Position numbers and translations under genes: made by a program. Of a stretch of 64,000 nt of DNA, positions 24,319-32,741 are shown piece after piece. The stretch is from Haloarchaeobius sp. HME9146 (GTDB lineage: Archaea; Halobacteriota; Halobacteria; Halobacteriales; Natrialbaceae), in NCBI RefSeq assembly GCF_025399835.1, contig NZ_JAODVR010000001.1, positions 1,736,001-1,800,000 of the forward strand, given 5' to 3'. The notes under the pieces are model-generated. The model was not told the origin of the DNA. It worked only from the letters and a program-made list of their open reading frames with translations, and did not search any database. Positions within the stretch are counted from its first letter, which is position 1, and each line of letters starts with the position of its first letter.

Positions 24319-25598
24319 GCCAGCGACCCCGGCTCTACTCCCGTCGGTGATTCGAACGTCCTGAGCGACGGCACCAGCAGCCAGTACGTCGCGGTGAGGA
24401 CGGTCCCCGCCGCGCTCGCCAGTAGTACCGTCCACGACCCGACCAGTTCACCGAGGACACCACCCAGAAGGACGCCAGCGGGCGAGACGAGGCTCGACGC
24501 AGTGGAGAGCACCGAACTCACCCGGCCGAGACGGTCGTCGGGGACGCCGGACTGGAGCGTGGCCATCACCGAGACGTTGTAGATGCCGACGGGGACTCGC
24601 GAGAGCGTGAACAGTGCCACCGACAGGACGGGACGTGCGACCCAGACGCTCACGGCGAACAGGAGGCCGGATGCGGACAACCCGACGATGGTCGACCGAC
24701 CGAGCGGGACGGATTCGACCCACGACGAGAGCAACGACCCGCCGACGGTGCCCGCCGTCAGCCCGGCCAGTAGGAGGCCGTACGTCCCGGCCCCACCGAG
24801 GCCGGCGGCGAACGACGGGAGGACGGCGAAGGCGACGCCGAACAGGAAGTTCGCGAACAGGCTGCCGACGAGCATCAGGCCGAGAACCGAGCCAGTGAGC
24901 ATCTCGATGCCCTCGCGGAGGTCCCGAACGTACGCGTCACGGTCGAAGCCGTCCGTCTGGTTGGAGTCGTCTTCTCCGGTCCCACCGCGTGACGTGTCGG
25001 GAACGTCGAGGCTGAAGAACAGGAGTGCCGCGAGTGCGAACGTGGCGGCATCGACGACGTAGACACCGACCGCGCCGACGAGGACGATGAGTGCGCCACC
25101 GATGCCACGTGCGAGCGCGTCGACCGTCTTCCCGACCGCCGTGGCCGCGGCGTTCGCCCGGACCAGCGAGTCGTCGGGAACCAACCGTGGGACCGCCGCA
25201 GTCTGGGCCGGCCCGGCGAACAGTCCGACGAGCGAGAGCACTGGCATCGTCGCCAGCACGACCGCGACCGACAGGGACCCCGTGAGCCACGCGAGAGGGA
25301 CTACGAGGACGACGACCCCCTGTGCCAGTTCGGAGAGCGTGAGGACCCGCCCCAACCGCGCGCGGTCGACGATGGGGCCGACCAGCATCGAGAGGACGCC
25401 CGGAATCTGCGTGAGAAATCCGGCGAGCCCGGTGAAGGCGGTCGATCCGGTGAGGTCGAAGACGAGCCACATCGCCGCGACGGTGTAGAGCCCGTCGCCG
25501 AGAACGCTCACGGTCCGGCCGGCAAGGAGCCGCCGGAACTCACGGTGGCGCAACACGGTGAGTCGGCCGAGGAGGGTCATACGCGACGATTCGACCAT
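24315..25598 (-). CDS. MFS transporter
   Basis: The 427-residue product has about twelve transmembrane helices and an MFS-3/enterobactin-exporter-like start (LRHREFRRLLAGRTVSVLGDG). The conserved loop-2/3 motif is weak (GPIVDRARLGR). A hydrophilic central loop separates the halves (SRGGTGEDDSNQTDGFDRD). Alternative start ATG 25580 would remove six residues. The stop codon shares CTAG with the convergent mvaD stop. It is divergent from a small HTH gene with a palindrome in between, so that protein probably represses it. The substrate is unknown; drug or siderophore export are family norms. Confidence 0.9.
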   Translation of the reverse strand: MVESSRMTLLGRLTVLRHREFRRLLAGRTVSVLGDGLYTVAAMWLVFDLTGSTAFTGLAGFLTQIPGVLSMLVGPIVDRARLGRVLTLSELAQGVVVLVVPLAWLTGSLSVAVVLATMPVLSLVGLFAGPAQTAAVPRLVPDDSLVRANAAATAVGKTVDALARGIGGALIVLVGAVGVYVVDAATFALAALLFFSLDVPDTSRGGTGEDDSNQTDGFDRDAYVRDLREGIEMLTGSVLGLMLVGSLFANFLFGVAFAVLPSFAAGLGGAGTYGLLLAGLTAGTVGGSLLSSWVESVPLGRSTIVGLSASGLLFAVSVWVARPVLSVALFTLSRVPVGIYNVSVMATLQSGVPDDRLGRVSSVLSTASSLVSPAGVLLGGVLGELVGSWTVLLASAAGTVLTATYWLLVPSLRTFESPTGVEPGSLA

Positions 25599-25642
25599 GC
25601 CGCACTTGTCCGTTCCGCGAACGCCAGTTCTGTAGCTGAGGC

Positions 25643-25664
25643 GATATCTCTCACGAGATATATC
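25643..25664. promoter_or_regulatory. Palindromic operator overlapping divergent promoters
   Basis: ATATCTC (25644-25650) and GAGATAT (25655-25661) form a perfect inverted repeat with a four-base spacer. GAGATATATC also supplies a TATA box about 25-33 bases before the HTH gene start at 25689. Overlap of palindrome and TATA box suits autorepression. Confidence 0.55.
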
Positions 25665-25688
25665 ACGGGCGCACCCGACCGGCCCGGT

Positions 25689-26060
25689 ATGGACGACGCG
25701 GACGCGACGGACGCCCTGGAAGTCCTCGGGAACGAACTCCGGATGCGAATCCTGCGCGAACTCGCCGCGGCAGACGAGCCACTCGCGTTCTCGACCCTGC
25801 GGGAGCGTGCGGACATCCGTGACACTGGGAAGTTCAACTACCACCTCTCGCGACTCTGTGACTACTACGTTCGCGAGGGAGCGCGTGGGTACGAACTCGG
25901 GCACGCTGGAACGCGGGTCATCGCCGCGGCCGACCCGGGACGGGCCAGCGACGGCGGGTCGATCGACGCCGAGCCAGGGACGGACGAGACCTGCCCGGTC
26001 TGTGGCGACGACGACTGCGAACGGCTCTTTCACGTTCATCTGACTCCGCCGTGGGCCTGA
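25689..26060 (+). CDS. ArsR-like winged-helix protein with C-terminal Cys cluster
   Basis: The 123-residue product has a winged helix (ALEVLGNELRMRILRELA, then GKFNYHLSRLCDYYV) of the ArsR-like haloarchaeal type and a C-terminal CPVCGDDDCERLFHVH that could bind a metal through Cys/His. ATG 25689 fits the TATA spacing and leaves out an implausible N-terminal extension. Divergent orientation around a palindrome suggests it regulates itself and the MFS transporter. Metal or redox sensing by the C-terminal Cys is inferred. Confidence 0.85.
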   Translation: MDDADATDALEVLGNELRMRILRELAAADEPLAFSTLRERADIRDTGKFNYHLSRLCDYYVREGARGYELGHAGTRVIAAADPGRASDGGSIDAEPGTDETCPVCGDDDCERLFHVHLTPPWA

Positions 26061-26091
26061 CCCGTCTCCCAACGTTCGCTCTCCGAGTGGG

Positions 26092-26778
26092 CTACCGGAA
26101 CGACGGCCGCCAGTACAGCAATCCCACAGTGACGACGAACACGGTCGTCGAGAGCGGGAGCGACTGCTGCATGGCTGCGGTCGCCAGCGCCGAGGAACTC
26201 CCGGCGACACCGGTGACGATGGTCGCGATGACCGGCCAGCTACAGGAGACACAGGAGAGCAGCCCGAGCACGCCTGACACCGCCGAGCTGGCGGCGTCGA
26301 TGACGGTCGCGTACACCAGGTACGTCAGCGCGGCGTAGCCGATCAGCTTGTACGGAAGGATGGTCACGTTCACCAGCTGGCTCTCGTAGGAGAAGGCGGG
26401 GCCGAACCCCGGCGGGAGCGCGGTCGAGACGTACCAGCCGAACGAAGGCTGGTATGCGCCGGTGTCGAAGAACATGTAGCCCTGGCTCCAGAGCCCCCCG
26501 AAGTACGCGAGGACGAGACCGTATCCGAGGGCGATGGCCGCGGCCCGACGCTTCCGGCCGGTCGGTGCGGGTGGCACCTTCGCCCGCCAGAGCGCCCACA
26601 GTCCGAGGTTCACCCAGACGAACGGGAGCACGAGCGTTCCCAGTGAACTGGTCCCACCACTCGCGAGGAACAGGCCGACCAGTAGTGCCTCGCCGGTCAG
26701 GACGATGAAGAAGGCAAAGAGCGTCTCCGGTTCGGGAACGACCGTCTCCGGGTCGAGGTCGACGCGTTCGAAGGCCAT
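26092..26778 (-). CDS. Multi-helix membrane protein linked to heme-copper oxidase assembly
   Basis: The 228-residue product has about six hydrophobic helices and no known cofactor motif. A Cys pair occurs in SCVSCSWP within a C-terminal helix, which could bind copper or act in redox chemistry. Its start overlaps the stop of the ctaA-ctaB fusion gene by one base, so the two are translationally coupled. By position it may help cytochrome oxidase maturation. Confidence 0.75.
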   Translation of the reverse strand: MAFERVDLDPETVVPEPETLFAFFIVLTGEALLVGLFLASGGTSSLGTLVLPFVWVNLGLWALWRAKVPPAPTGRKRRAAAIALGYGLVLAYFGGLWSQGYMFFDTGAYQPSFGWYVSTALPPGFGPAFSYESQLVNVTILPYKLIGYAALTYLVYATVIDAASSAVSGVLGLLSCVSCSWPVIATIVTGVAGSSSALATAAMQQSLPLSTTVFVVTVGLLYWRPSFR

Positions 26779-28202
26779 CAGAAGGCGAGGGAGTCGACGA
26801 CGATGGCCACCAGCAGCGCGCCGAGGTAGGCGTTCGAGGCGTGGAACGCGCGGAACGCGGCGTCGGACGTCTGCTCGCGGTGGAGCCGGACGACCATCCA
26901 GAGGAACACCGCCCCGAGGGCCACGCTGACGAGCGCGTACAGCAGCCCCAGCGACGAGACCGCCGAGAGGAACGCCGCGCTGACCAGCGTCGCCGCGAGG
27001 TACCAGACGATGTGCTTTCGCGTCACGGCCTCACCCCGGACGACCGGGAGCATCGGGAAGCCGCCGCGGGCGTAGTCCTCCTTGTAGGCCAGCGCGAGGT
27101 TGTAGAAGTGCGCCGGGGTCCACAGGAAGATGACGCCCGCGAGCGCGAGGCCGGGGAGGCCGATGGTCTCGGTGACCGCGGCCCAGCCGATGAGCGCGGG
27201 GAGCGCGCCGGCCGCGCCGCCGATGACGGTGTTCGAGACGTAGTTCGGCTTCAGCACCAGCGTGTACACGACGCTGTAGAACACGATGGCGGTCAGACCC
27301 AGCCCCGCGGCGAGCAGGTTGAGCTGGGCGAACGCGAACAGCGACGCGGCGGTGAGCAGGAAGCCGAACGCGAGCGCGTTCCGGACCGGAATCACGTCGA
27401 CCGCGAGCGGGCGGTCGGAGGTCCGCTGCATCCGGCGGTCCACGTCGCGTTCGAGGACGTGATTGAACGTCCCGCTCGCGCCGATGGAGAGGATTCCCCC
27501 GAGGAGCGTCCAGCCGACCGTCTCGAGTCGCAGCGCCGGCCCGGCAGCCAGTGCCATCCCGGCGGCAGCGACGAGGCAGAGGAGCCACATCAGGCGTGGC
27601 TTCATCATCCGGAAGTACGCGTTCACGGTGAGTTTCGCGCGTGCGAGGAGCCCCGACGGCATCTCGACGCGGCCGTCCGTCGGTTCCCCGTCGAACGCGT
27701 CGGGCTCGGGAACCGGGTCCCAGTCGGGCTCGCTCGCGGTCTCGGTCTCGAGCGTCCAGGCCAGCGCGACGACGATGGCGGTGAAGATGCCGACGCCGAC
27801 AGTGAGGTGGACGGCCGACAGCAGGCCGGTCGAACTGGTCGTCGCGGCGACCGCCCCGAGGCCCACCTGGAGCGGGTATAGTACGAGTGAAAGTGTCAGT
27901 GCAAGCCGGACCCGGCGGTCCACGTCACGGCCGAGCCAGGCGACCGCGACCGTCGCGAGGACGGTCAGGCCCACCAGCAGGGCAGCGACGCGGTGGCCCC
28001 ACGCGATGACGAGGGCCTGGTCCGACAGGGGGACGACCCACTGTCCGTTGCACGCCGGCCACGTCGGGCACGCATCCGAGGCACCTGTGATGGCTGTCGT
28101 CGCCCCGACGATGATGAGCAGGTAGACGCCCATCGCCGCAGCGGCGAGCAGCCCGGTGAAACGGGCGTGGGTCCTGACGGGGGTCGGGAATTGACGAGAC
28201 AC
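26778..28202 (-). CDS. ctaB: CtaA-like domain fused to protoheme IX farnesyltransferase (heme O synthase)
   Basis: The N-terminal ~165 residues resemble heme A synthase/COX15 (RFTGLLAAAAMGVYLLIIVG, CPTWPACNG, WGHRVAALLVG). The C-terminal ~285 residues are a UbiA-type prenyltransferase with NHVLERDVDRRMQRTSDRPL and the later YALVSV helices. The combined enzyme would make heme O (and perhaps heme A) for terminal oxidases in the membrane. No ATG precedes the protein. I use GTG 28202 (MSRQFPTP...); GTG 28211 adds three residues. It is divergent from coxB. The two-domain fusion is recurrent in haloarchaea to my knowledge. Confidence 0.9.
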   Translation of the reverse strand: MSRQFPTPVRTHARFTGLLAAAAMGVYLLIIVGATTAITGASDACPTWPACNGQWVVPLSDQALVIAWGHRVAALLVGLTVLATVAVAWLGRDVDRRVRLALTLSLVLYPLQVGLGAVAATTSSTGLLSAVHLTVGVGIFTAIVVALAWTLETETASEPDWDPVPEPDAFDGEPTDGRVEMPSGLLARAKLTVNAYFRMMKPRLMWLLCLVAAAGMALAAGPALRLETVGWTLLGGILSIGASGTFNHVLERDVDRRMQRTSDRPLAVDVIPVRNALAFGFLLTAASLFAFAQLNLLAAGLGLTAIVFYSVVYTLVLKPNYVSNTVIGGAAGALPALIGWAAVTETIGLPGLALAGVIFLWTPAHFYNLALAYKEDYARGGFPMLPVVRGEAVTRKHIVWYLAATLVSAAFLSAVSSLGLLYALVSVALGAVFLWMVVRLHREQTSDAAFRAFHASNAYLGALLVAIVVDSLAF

Positions 28203-28288
28203 GGCAATCACTGGATGATTCGGCTCCGCGTACTTAGAGCCCGCGCTTTGCCGCCAGATAGCGGTCCCCGGTGGCGAAAGTCAGCACA

Positions 28289-28295
28289 TATTTAA
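28289..28295 (+). promoter_or_regulatory. Probable TATA box of coxB
   Basis: TATTTAA lies 28-34 bases before the coxB ATG at 28323, within the short divergent region shared with the ctaA-ctaB gene. Confidence 0.55.
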
Positions 28296-28322
28296 CCCCG
28301 AGTTCCTAACCGTCGAATCGAC

Positions 28323-29111
28323 ATGAACGCAAAGCGGCTGGCCCCGACTGCCCTGCTCGGGGCGGCGATCCTGCTGCTGCTCGCGGACCCGGTCGCAGCG
28401 CAGCCGTCGACAACAGAAGAGGCGATTCGGGGACTGAACGAGAAACTGCTCGTCGTCGCCATCCCCATCACGGTGCTCGTCGAGGGCGTCCTCATCTACA
28501 CCGTCCTCAAGTACCGCAAGAGTGACGAGGCGAAGCCGACGCGGGAGAACCGCCGGCTGGAGATAACCTGGACCGTCGCGACGGCGGTCATCCTGCTGTT
28601 CGTCGGGCTCTCCGCCACGATGACGATGGCCGACCCCGCCGTCATCGCGGACGGCGTTGACGACCGCGCGGACGTCCCATCTGACGCCGAGCACATCGGT
28701 GTCGAGGCGCGGACGTACGCCTGGACGTTCACCTACGACAAGCACAACGTCACCTCGAGCCAGAAGCTCGTCATCCCGAAGGACCAGGAGACGTACTTCA
28801 ACGTCACCACACAGGACTGGCTCCACGCGGTCCACGTGCCTGCACTCGGACTCAAGCAGGACGCCGTCCCCGGCCAGAACCACTACCTCATGACCGAGGC
28901 GAAGGAGGTCGGCACCTACCAGGGCTACTGTGCTGAGTACTGTGGTGTCGGTCACTCGGGTATGATGTTCGAGGTCGAGGTCATGCCCCAGGACGAGTAC
29001 CAGGACTGGCTCAAGTCCCAGTGTGAGGACGCTGGCGGGAGCTGGGACGCTGGTGCCCAGACCTGTACCGCGGGCAACAGCTCTTCGTCCAGTTCGGCCG
29101 TCGCAGCATAA
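28323..29111 (+). CDS. coxB: Cytochrome c oxidase-type subunit II (CuA)
   Basis: This subunit accepts electrons from the soluble or membrane-held carrier (probably halocyanin here) at the binuclear CuA site. The 262-residue product has a signal sequence (about 1-26), two transmembrane helices (about 40-62 and 82-103) and a cupredoxin domain. All CuA ligands are present: H168, C203, E205, C207, H211 and M214. A Cys-containing Ser-rich tail (CEDAGGSWDAGAQTC) is unusual. Subunit I is not adjacent. Confidence 0.95.
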   Translation: MNAKRLAPTALLGAAILLLLADPVAAQPSTTEEAIRGLNEKLLVVAIPITVLVEGVLIYTVLKYRKSDEAKPTRENRRLEITWTVATAVILLFVGLSATMTMADPAVIADGVDDRADVPSDAEHIGVEARTYAWTFTYDKHNVTSSQKLVIPKDQETYFNVTTQDWLHAVHVPALGLKQDAVPGQNHYLMTEAKEVGTYQGYCAEYCGVGHSGMMFEVEVMPQDEYQDWLKSQCEDAGGSWDAGAQTCTAGNSSSSSSAVAA

Positions 29112-29223
29112 CGGCTCCCGACGCTCGTTCTTCACCGTTCTCGCTTCCACCGCCAGAGCTTCGCGTTCGACACACGTCCCCACGCTTGCTGTCAGATATG
29201 CCGGGCGAACACGCTTGGATGGA

Positions 29224-29230
29224 TTTTTAG
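29224..29230 (+). promoter_or_regulatory. Probable TATA box of coxC
   Basis: TTTTTAG lies 24-30 bases before the ATG at 29254, so coxC has its own near-leaderless promoter despite following coxB in the same direction. Confidence 0.45.
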
Positions 29231-29253
29231 TAGTCGGGTCGTAAGCCCCGTGT

Positions 29254-30102
29254 ATGACAGTCGCGGAAGACGCTGACGACCACGGTCACGGGCACCACCT
29301 GCCGGCCGTCGAGGACTGGCCGAAGGGGTTCGGCGAGGCCAGCTGGTGGCCCTTCATCACGGCCATCGGCGGGGGCGGAATCTACCTCGCCGCGGCCCTC
29401 TACGTACTGGCGAACAAGGACATTCTCGGCATGGGCGCGTTCACCGGCGTCGCCATCGGGAGCACCTTCCTGTTCCTGGTCGGGCTGTTCGGCTGGCTCT
29501 ACCACACGTTCATCAGCACGTTCTGGGAGCGCGGCGCGAACGAGAAGAGCGAGCACAAGCTCCGCTGGGGCATGGTCGCGTTCCTCGGGAGCGAGGTCGC
29601 CACGTTCAGTGCCGGCTTCATCTACTACTTCTTCATCCGGGTCGGTGGCCTGGGTGAACTCCCGCACCTGTTCGGGAGCCTCGTCATCATCAACACGCTG
29701 TTGCTGGTGCTGTCGAGTGTCACCATCCACTTCGCGCACACGTCCCTGCTGAAGGGTAACCGCAAGCGCTTCATCGGACTGCTCGGCGCGACGCTCCTGC
29801 TGGGCGTCGTCTTCATCGGCGGCCAAGTGTACGAGTACTACAAGTTCATCGCACACGACGGCTTCATCGTCGGTGCCGAAGCGTTCGACCAGACCTTCGC
29901 GTCCGGTTTCTACGCGCTGACCGGCCTGCACGGCCTGCACGTGAGCCTCGGTGCGGTCCTCATCGGTATCGTGTTCGTCCGCGCCCTGCGCGGACAGTAC
30001 TCCGCGGAGCGCCACGTCTCCGTGAGCACCGTCTCGATGTACTGGCACTTCGTCGACGCCGTCTGGATCTTCCTCGTCGTCGTCCTGTACGCCGGCGCGT
30101 AA
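29254..30102 (+). CDS. coxC: Cytochrome c oxidase-type subunit III
   Basis: This is a structural membrane subunit of an aa3/ba3-type heme-copper oxidase. The 282-residue product has a His-rich N-terminus (DDHGHGHH) and seven helices. It has the family signatures WGMVAFLGSEVATFSAG (helix III Glu), ALTGLHGLHVSLG and the final YWHFVDAVWIFLV. It lies 142 bases after coxB and heads a short operon with two accessory genes. Confidence 0.95.
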   Translation: MTVAEDADDHGHGHHLPAVEDWPKGFGEASWWPFITAIGGGGIYLAAALYVLANKDILGMGAFTGVAIGSTFLFLVGLFGWLYHTFISTFWERGANEKSEHKLRWGMVAFLGSEVATFSAGFIYYFFIRVGGLGELPHLFGSLVIINTLLLVLSSVTIHFAHTSLLKGNRKRFIGLLGATLLLGVVFIGGQVYEYYKFIAHDGFIVGAEAFDQTFASGFYALTGLHGLHVSLGAVLIGIVFVRALRGQYSAERHVSVSTVSMYWHFVDAVWIFLVVVLYAGA

Positions 30103-30127
30103 GCCAGCCAGACACATTTCGTTCTCG

Positions 30128-31516
30128 ATGATTCGCTGGACCCGGAGCCGCCGCGCACTCGTCGCCCTGCTCGGAGTGGTGACGCTGGCGTCCGGAACGG
30201 CGCTCGCACACGGTGGCTCCCTGCGCGGACAGGCGGAGACGCTCACGATTCCGACGTGGCTCTTCCTGCTGACTGGCGGGGCCGCGGTCGGGGCGTCGTT
30301 CCTGCTCGCGACGCTCGTCACGGACCGGCGGTGGATTGCGACCATCGACGACTGGCAGCGGTTGCTCGGACGCGTCCCTGCCGCCGTCAGAATCTACCTC
30401 GCGCCGGCGGTCGGTCTCGTCGGCCTGGCCGCGATTCTCGGCTTCGGCCTCTTCGCACCGGCGCTCGAACTCGAGGCACCGCTACGCAATCTCGCGGTGT
30501 TGCTCGTCTGGGTCGGCTGGTGGGCCGGCTACACGATGTCGGTGTACCTGGTCGGCAACACCTGGCCCGCGCTGAACCCGTTCCGGACCCTCGCACGGAT
30601 TCTGCCGACGCGAGGGCGGTCGTACCCCACGGACGCGGGGGCGTGGCCGGCCGTCGTCGGCCTGCTCGCGCTCGTGTTCGTCGAGGTCGTCAGCCCGCTG
30701 GCCGACGACCCGCAGCTCCTCGCGGGAGTCGTCGCGGTGTACGGCGTGCTGACGCTGGCCGGTGCCGTGACGTTCGGCCACGAGACGTGGTTCGCACGCG
30801 CCGACCCGGTCTCGCGGGTGTTCCAGGCCTACGGGCGCGTCGCACCCCTCACACGGACCGACGACGGCCTCCGGCTCCGGTTGCCCGGGATGGCCCTCTC
30901 GGACGCGAGCGAGCACCGGGGTCCCGGCGAGGTCGCATTCGTCGTCGCCCTGCTGTGGGGGACGACCTTCGACGGGTTCGTCACCACGCCCGCGTGGGGC
31001 GACTTCGCCAGGGCTGCCGTGGCGGCGGGTGTGCCGGCCCTGCTGGTGTACCTGCTGACGTACCTGCTCGGGTTCGTGCTGTTCCTCGGCGCGTACCTGC
31101 TGGCGGCCCGGCTGGCGCGCCGGACCGGCGACACGTACCTCACGGCGCGCGAACTCGCGCGTCGGTTCGCGCCGCCCCTGCTCGCCATCGCGGCCGGGTA
31201 CCACCTCGCGCACTACCTGGGGTACTTCCTGTCGCTGTCGCTCCCGCTCGCGAGCGCGCTGGCGAACCCGCTCAACCCGCCGCTCAACCCGCAGCAGTTC
31301 GTGCTGCCGTCGTGGATCGCCGGGCTCTCCCTCGCGTTCGTCCTGCTCGGGCATCTGCTCGCCATCTGGGTGGCCCACGCCGCCGCCTACGACCTGTTCC
31401 CGAGCCGCCTGCAGGCCGTCCGGAGCCAGTACCCGTTCATCGCCGTGATGGTGCTCTACACGATGGTGAGCCTGTGGGTCATCGCGGAACCGAACCAGCT
31501 ACCACCGTTCCTATGA
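30128..31516 (+). CDS. Polytopic membrane protein downstream of coxC
   Basis: The 462-residue product has a signal-like first helix ending in AHGG, then about ten transmembrane helices. The segment VYLVGNTWPALNPFRTLARI recalls a bacterial and archaeal membrane family that databases sometimes label fenitrothion hydrolase on weak grounds; I do not adopt that function. Histidines in GYHLAHYLGYF and LGHLLAIWVAH could bind heme or metal. It starts 25 bases after coxC and overlaps the next gene by four bases, so an oxidase-assembly or copper-handling role is possible. Confidence 0.8.
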   Translation: MIRWTRSRRALVALLGVVTLASGTALAHGGSLRGQAETLTIPTWLFLLTGGAAVGASFLLATLVTDRRWIATIDDWQRLLGRVPAAVRIYLAPAVGLVGLAAILGFGLFAPALELEAPLRNLAVLLVWVGWWAGYTMSVYLVGNTWPALNPFRTLARILPTRGRSYPTDAGAWPAVVGLLALVFVEVVSPLADDPQLLAGVVAVYGVLTLAGAVTFGHETWFARADPVSRVFQAYGRVAPLTRTDDGLRLRLPGMALSDASEHRGPGEVAFVVALLWGTTFDGFVTTPAWGDFARAAVAAGVPALLVYLLTYLLGFVLFLGAYLLAARLARRTGDTYLTARELARRFAPPLLAIAAGYHLAHYLGYFLSLSLPLASALANPLNPPLNPQQFVLPSWIAGLSLAFVLLGHLLAIWVAHAAAYDLFPSRLQAVRSQYPFIAVMVLYTMVSLWVIAEPNQLPPFL

Positions 31517-31794
31517 CACGCCGAATCGACCATGCCGAGTTAGAGACCGACGTGCCAGCGGGCGAGGAGCCGTATCACTGTCCGTACTGCGACCGTCCCT
31601 TCCGGGAGGCAGAGTACCGAACCTTACACGTCGGATTGACCCACTACGACGTGATGACCGACGACGAGCGCGACCGGTTCCAGGACGCCTACCGCGGCGA
31701 GTCCGACGAGCTCGGGCTGTTCCGTCTGCGGACGTTCGCGGTGCTGGTGCTGTTGTACTTCGGGATGCTGATGCTCTACTCGATAGTCACCTGA
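31513..31794 (+). CDS. C2H2 zinc-finger protein with C-terminal membrane helix
   Basis: The 93-residue product has one finger, CPYCDRPFREAEYRTLHVGL followed by TH (C-x2-C-x12-H-x4-H, residues about 23-44). An acidic middle and one C-terminal transmembrane helix (about 73-91) follow. Its ATG overlaps the preceding stop (ATGA), so it is translationally coupled to the coxC operon. A membrane-tethered zinc finger next to oxidase genes suggests metal handling or a regulatory tether; neither is shown. Confidence 0.85.
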   Translation: MTRRIDHAELETDVPAGEEPYHCPYCDRPFREAEYRTLHVGLTHYDVMTDDERDRFQDAYRGESDELGLFRLRTFAVLVLLYFGMLMLYSIVT

Positions 31795-31908
31795 AAACGC
31801 GACGCGAAATCGCGTCACCGCGTCGGGTGTGCTATGGAAAGTCGACGCGGATATGCTCGTTTCCTGCCGTGTTTGATAAGTGTTCTTTTGTGTGGTTGTT
31901 CACGCCCC

Positions 31909-32184
31909 TCACATGCCCATGTCTTCGGCGGCCCCGGGCACGGGAAGGTCGTGCTCGGAGACGCCCAGCAGTTCGGCGACGTGGTCGAGCGCCATGTCGA
32001 AGCCGTAGTAGCGCTCGAGTTCGTCGCCGTCGGCGGTCGGGCGGACCTTCAACATCGCGTAGCCCTCGATGTTCTGGGCGACTGCCGCCGTCTTCCCGCC
32101 CTTGTCGAACTCCAGGAGGCGTTCCGTCTCGGTCTCGGAGTAACGTGCCGTGATGCCGTTCGCCTCGGCAGTGTCGTCGCTCAT
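31909..32184 (-). CDS. Conserved small acidic protein of unknown function
   Basis: From ATG 32184 the product has 91 residues with regular alternating strands and helices (ITARYSETETERLLEFDKGG, VRPTADGDELERYYGFDMAL). It looks like a small globular alpha/beta protein. The upstream part of the frame is Cys/Pro-rich and unlikely to be translated. No motif links it to a known activity. Neighbours are independent single genes. Confidence 0.75.
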   Translation of the reverse strand: MSDDTAEANGITARYSETETERLLEFDKGGKTAAVAQNIEGYAMLKVRPTADGDELERYYGFDMALDHVAELLGVSEHDLPVPGAAEDMGM

Positions 32185-32300
32185 ACACCCCGCTTGGGAC
32201 CGGGTGTTTTCGTACGTACCGGTTCCGTGCGAGCATGCCGATGTCGGTGGACCGGCTCGCAAGCGAAACACACCTGTGACCCGCGCGACACCGTCGAGGT

Positions 32301-32597
32301 ATGACGAAGTGGCTCCAGAGTGGGCGTCGCCGCGACCTCTGTTTCCTTCTCGCGGACGCGGGCGAGCTCCCGGCCCAGCGCCTCAAGACGCGCCTCGAAC
32401 AGCACTACGACGACCGTATCGACCCGAAGTCGTTCTACGGGACGCTGGAGGCGATGGTCGAATCGGGCTTCCTCACGACGCGGACCGAGGGGCTGCACGA
32501 CGTGTACGCGCTGACCGAGGCTGGCGACGCGCGGCTCCGCGAGCACTACGAGTGGGTCAGTTCGTGCGTCGATGGCGACTCGGACGAGGGCGAGTAG
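32301..32597 (+). CDS. PadR-like winged-helix regulator
   Basis: The 98-residue product starts with MTKWLQSGRRRDLCFLL and contains a PadR-type winged helix (LPAQRLKTRLEQHYDD, then SFYGTLEAMVESGFL, wing GLHDVYALTEAG). It resembles small haloarchaeal regulators related to the phage phiH1 repressor family (recalled). There is no effector domain. Its target is not evident; the neighbour at 31909 is divergent and could share the 116-base control region. Confidence 0.88.
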   Translation: MTKWLQSGRRRDLCFLLADAGELPAQRLKTRLEQHYDDRIDPKSFYGTLEAMVESGFLTTRTEGLHDVYALTEAGDARLREHYEWVSSCVDGDSDEGE

Positions 32598-32741
32598 GCG
32601 GACAGGTCACCCCATCTCGGCGGGGTCGAGTTGGCCGACCAGGGTGTCATACAGGCCCGCTAACACCCCATCGGTGTAAGAACGCCGACAGAAATGCGTT
32701 TCTGCTGACGTTTTTCTCCCGTCCGTGAGACCGATTCGACG

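Noticed and set aside
24331-24365. GATTCGAA resembling a tRNA T-arm
   Set aside because: It lies inside the MFS coding sequence and no acceptor or anticodon stems flank it.
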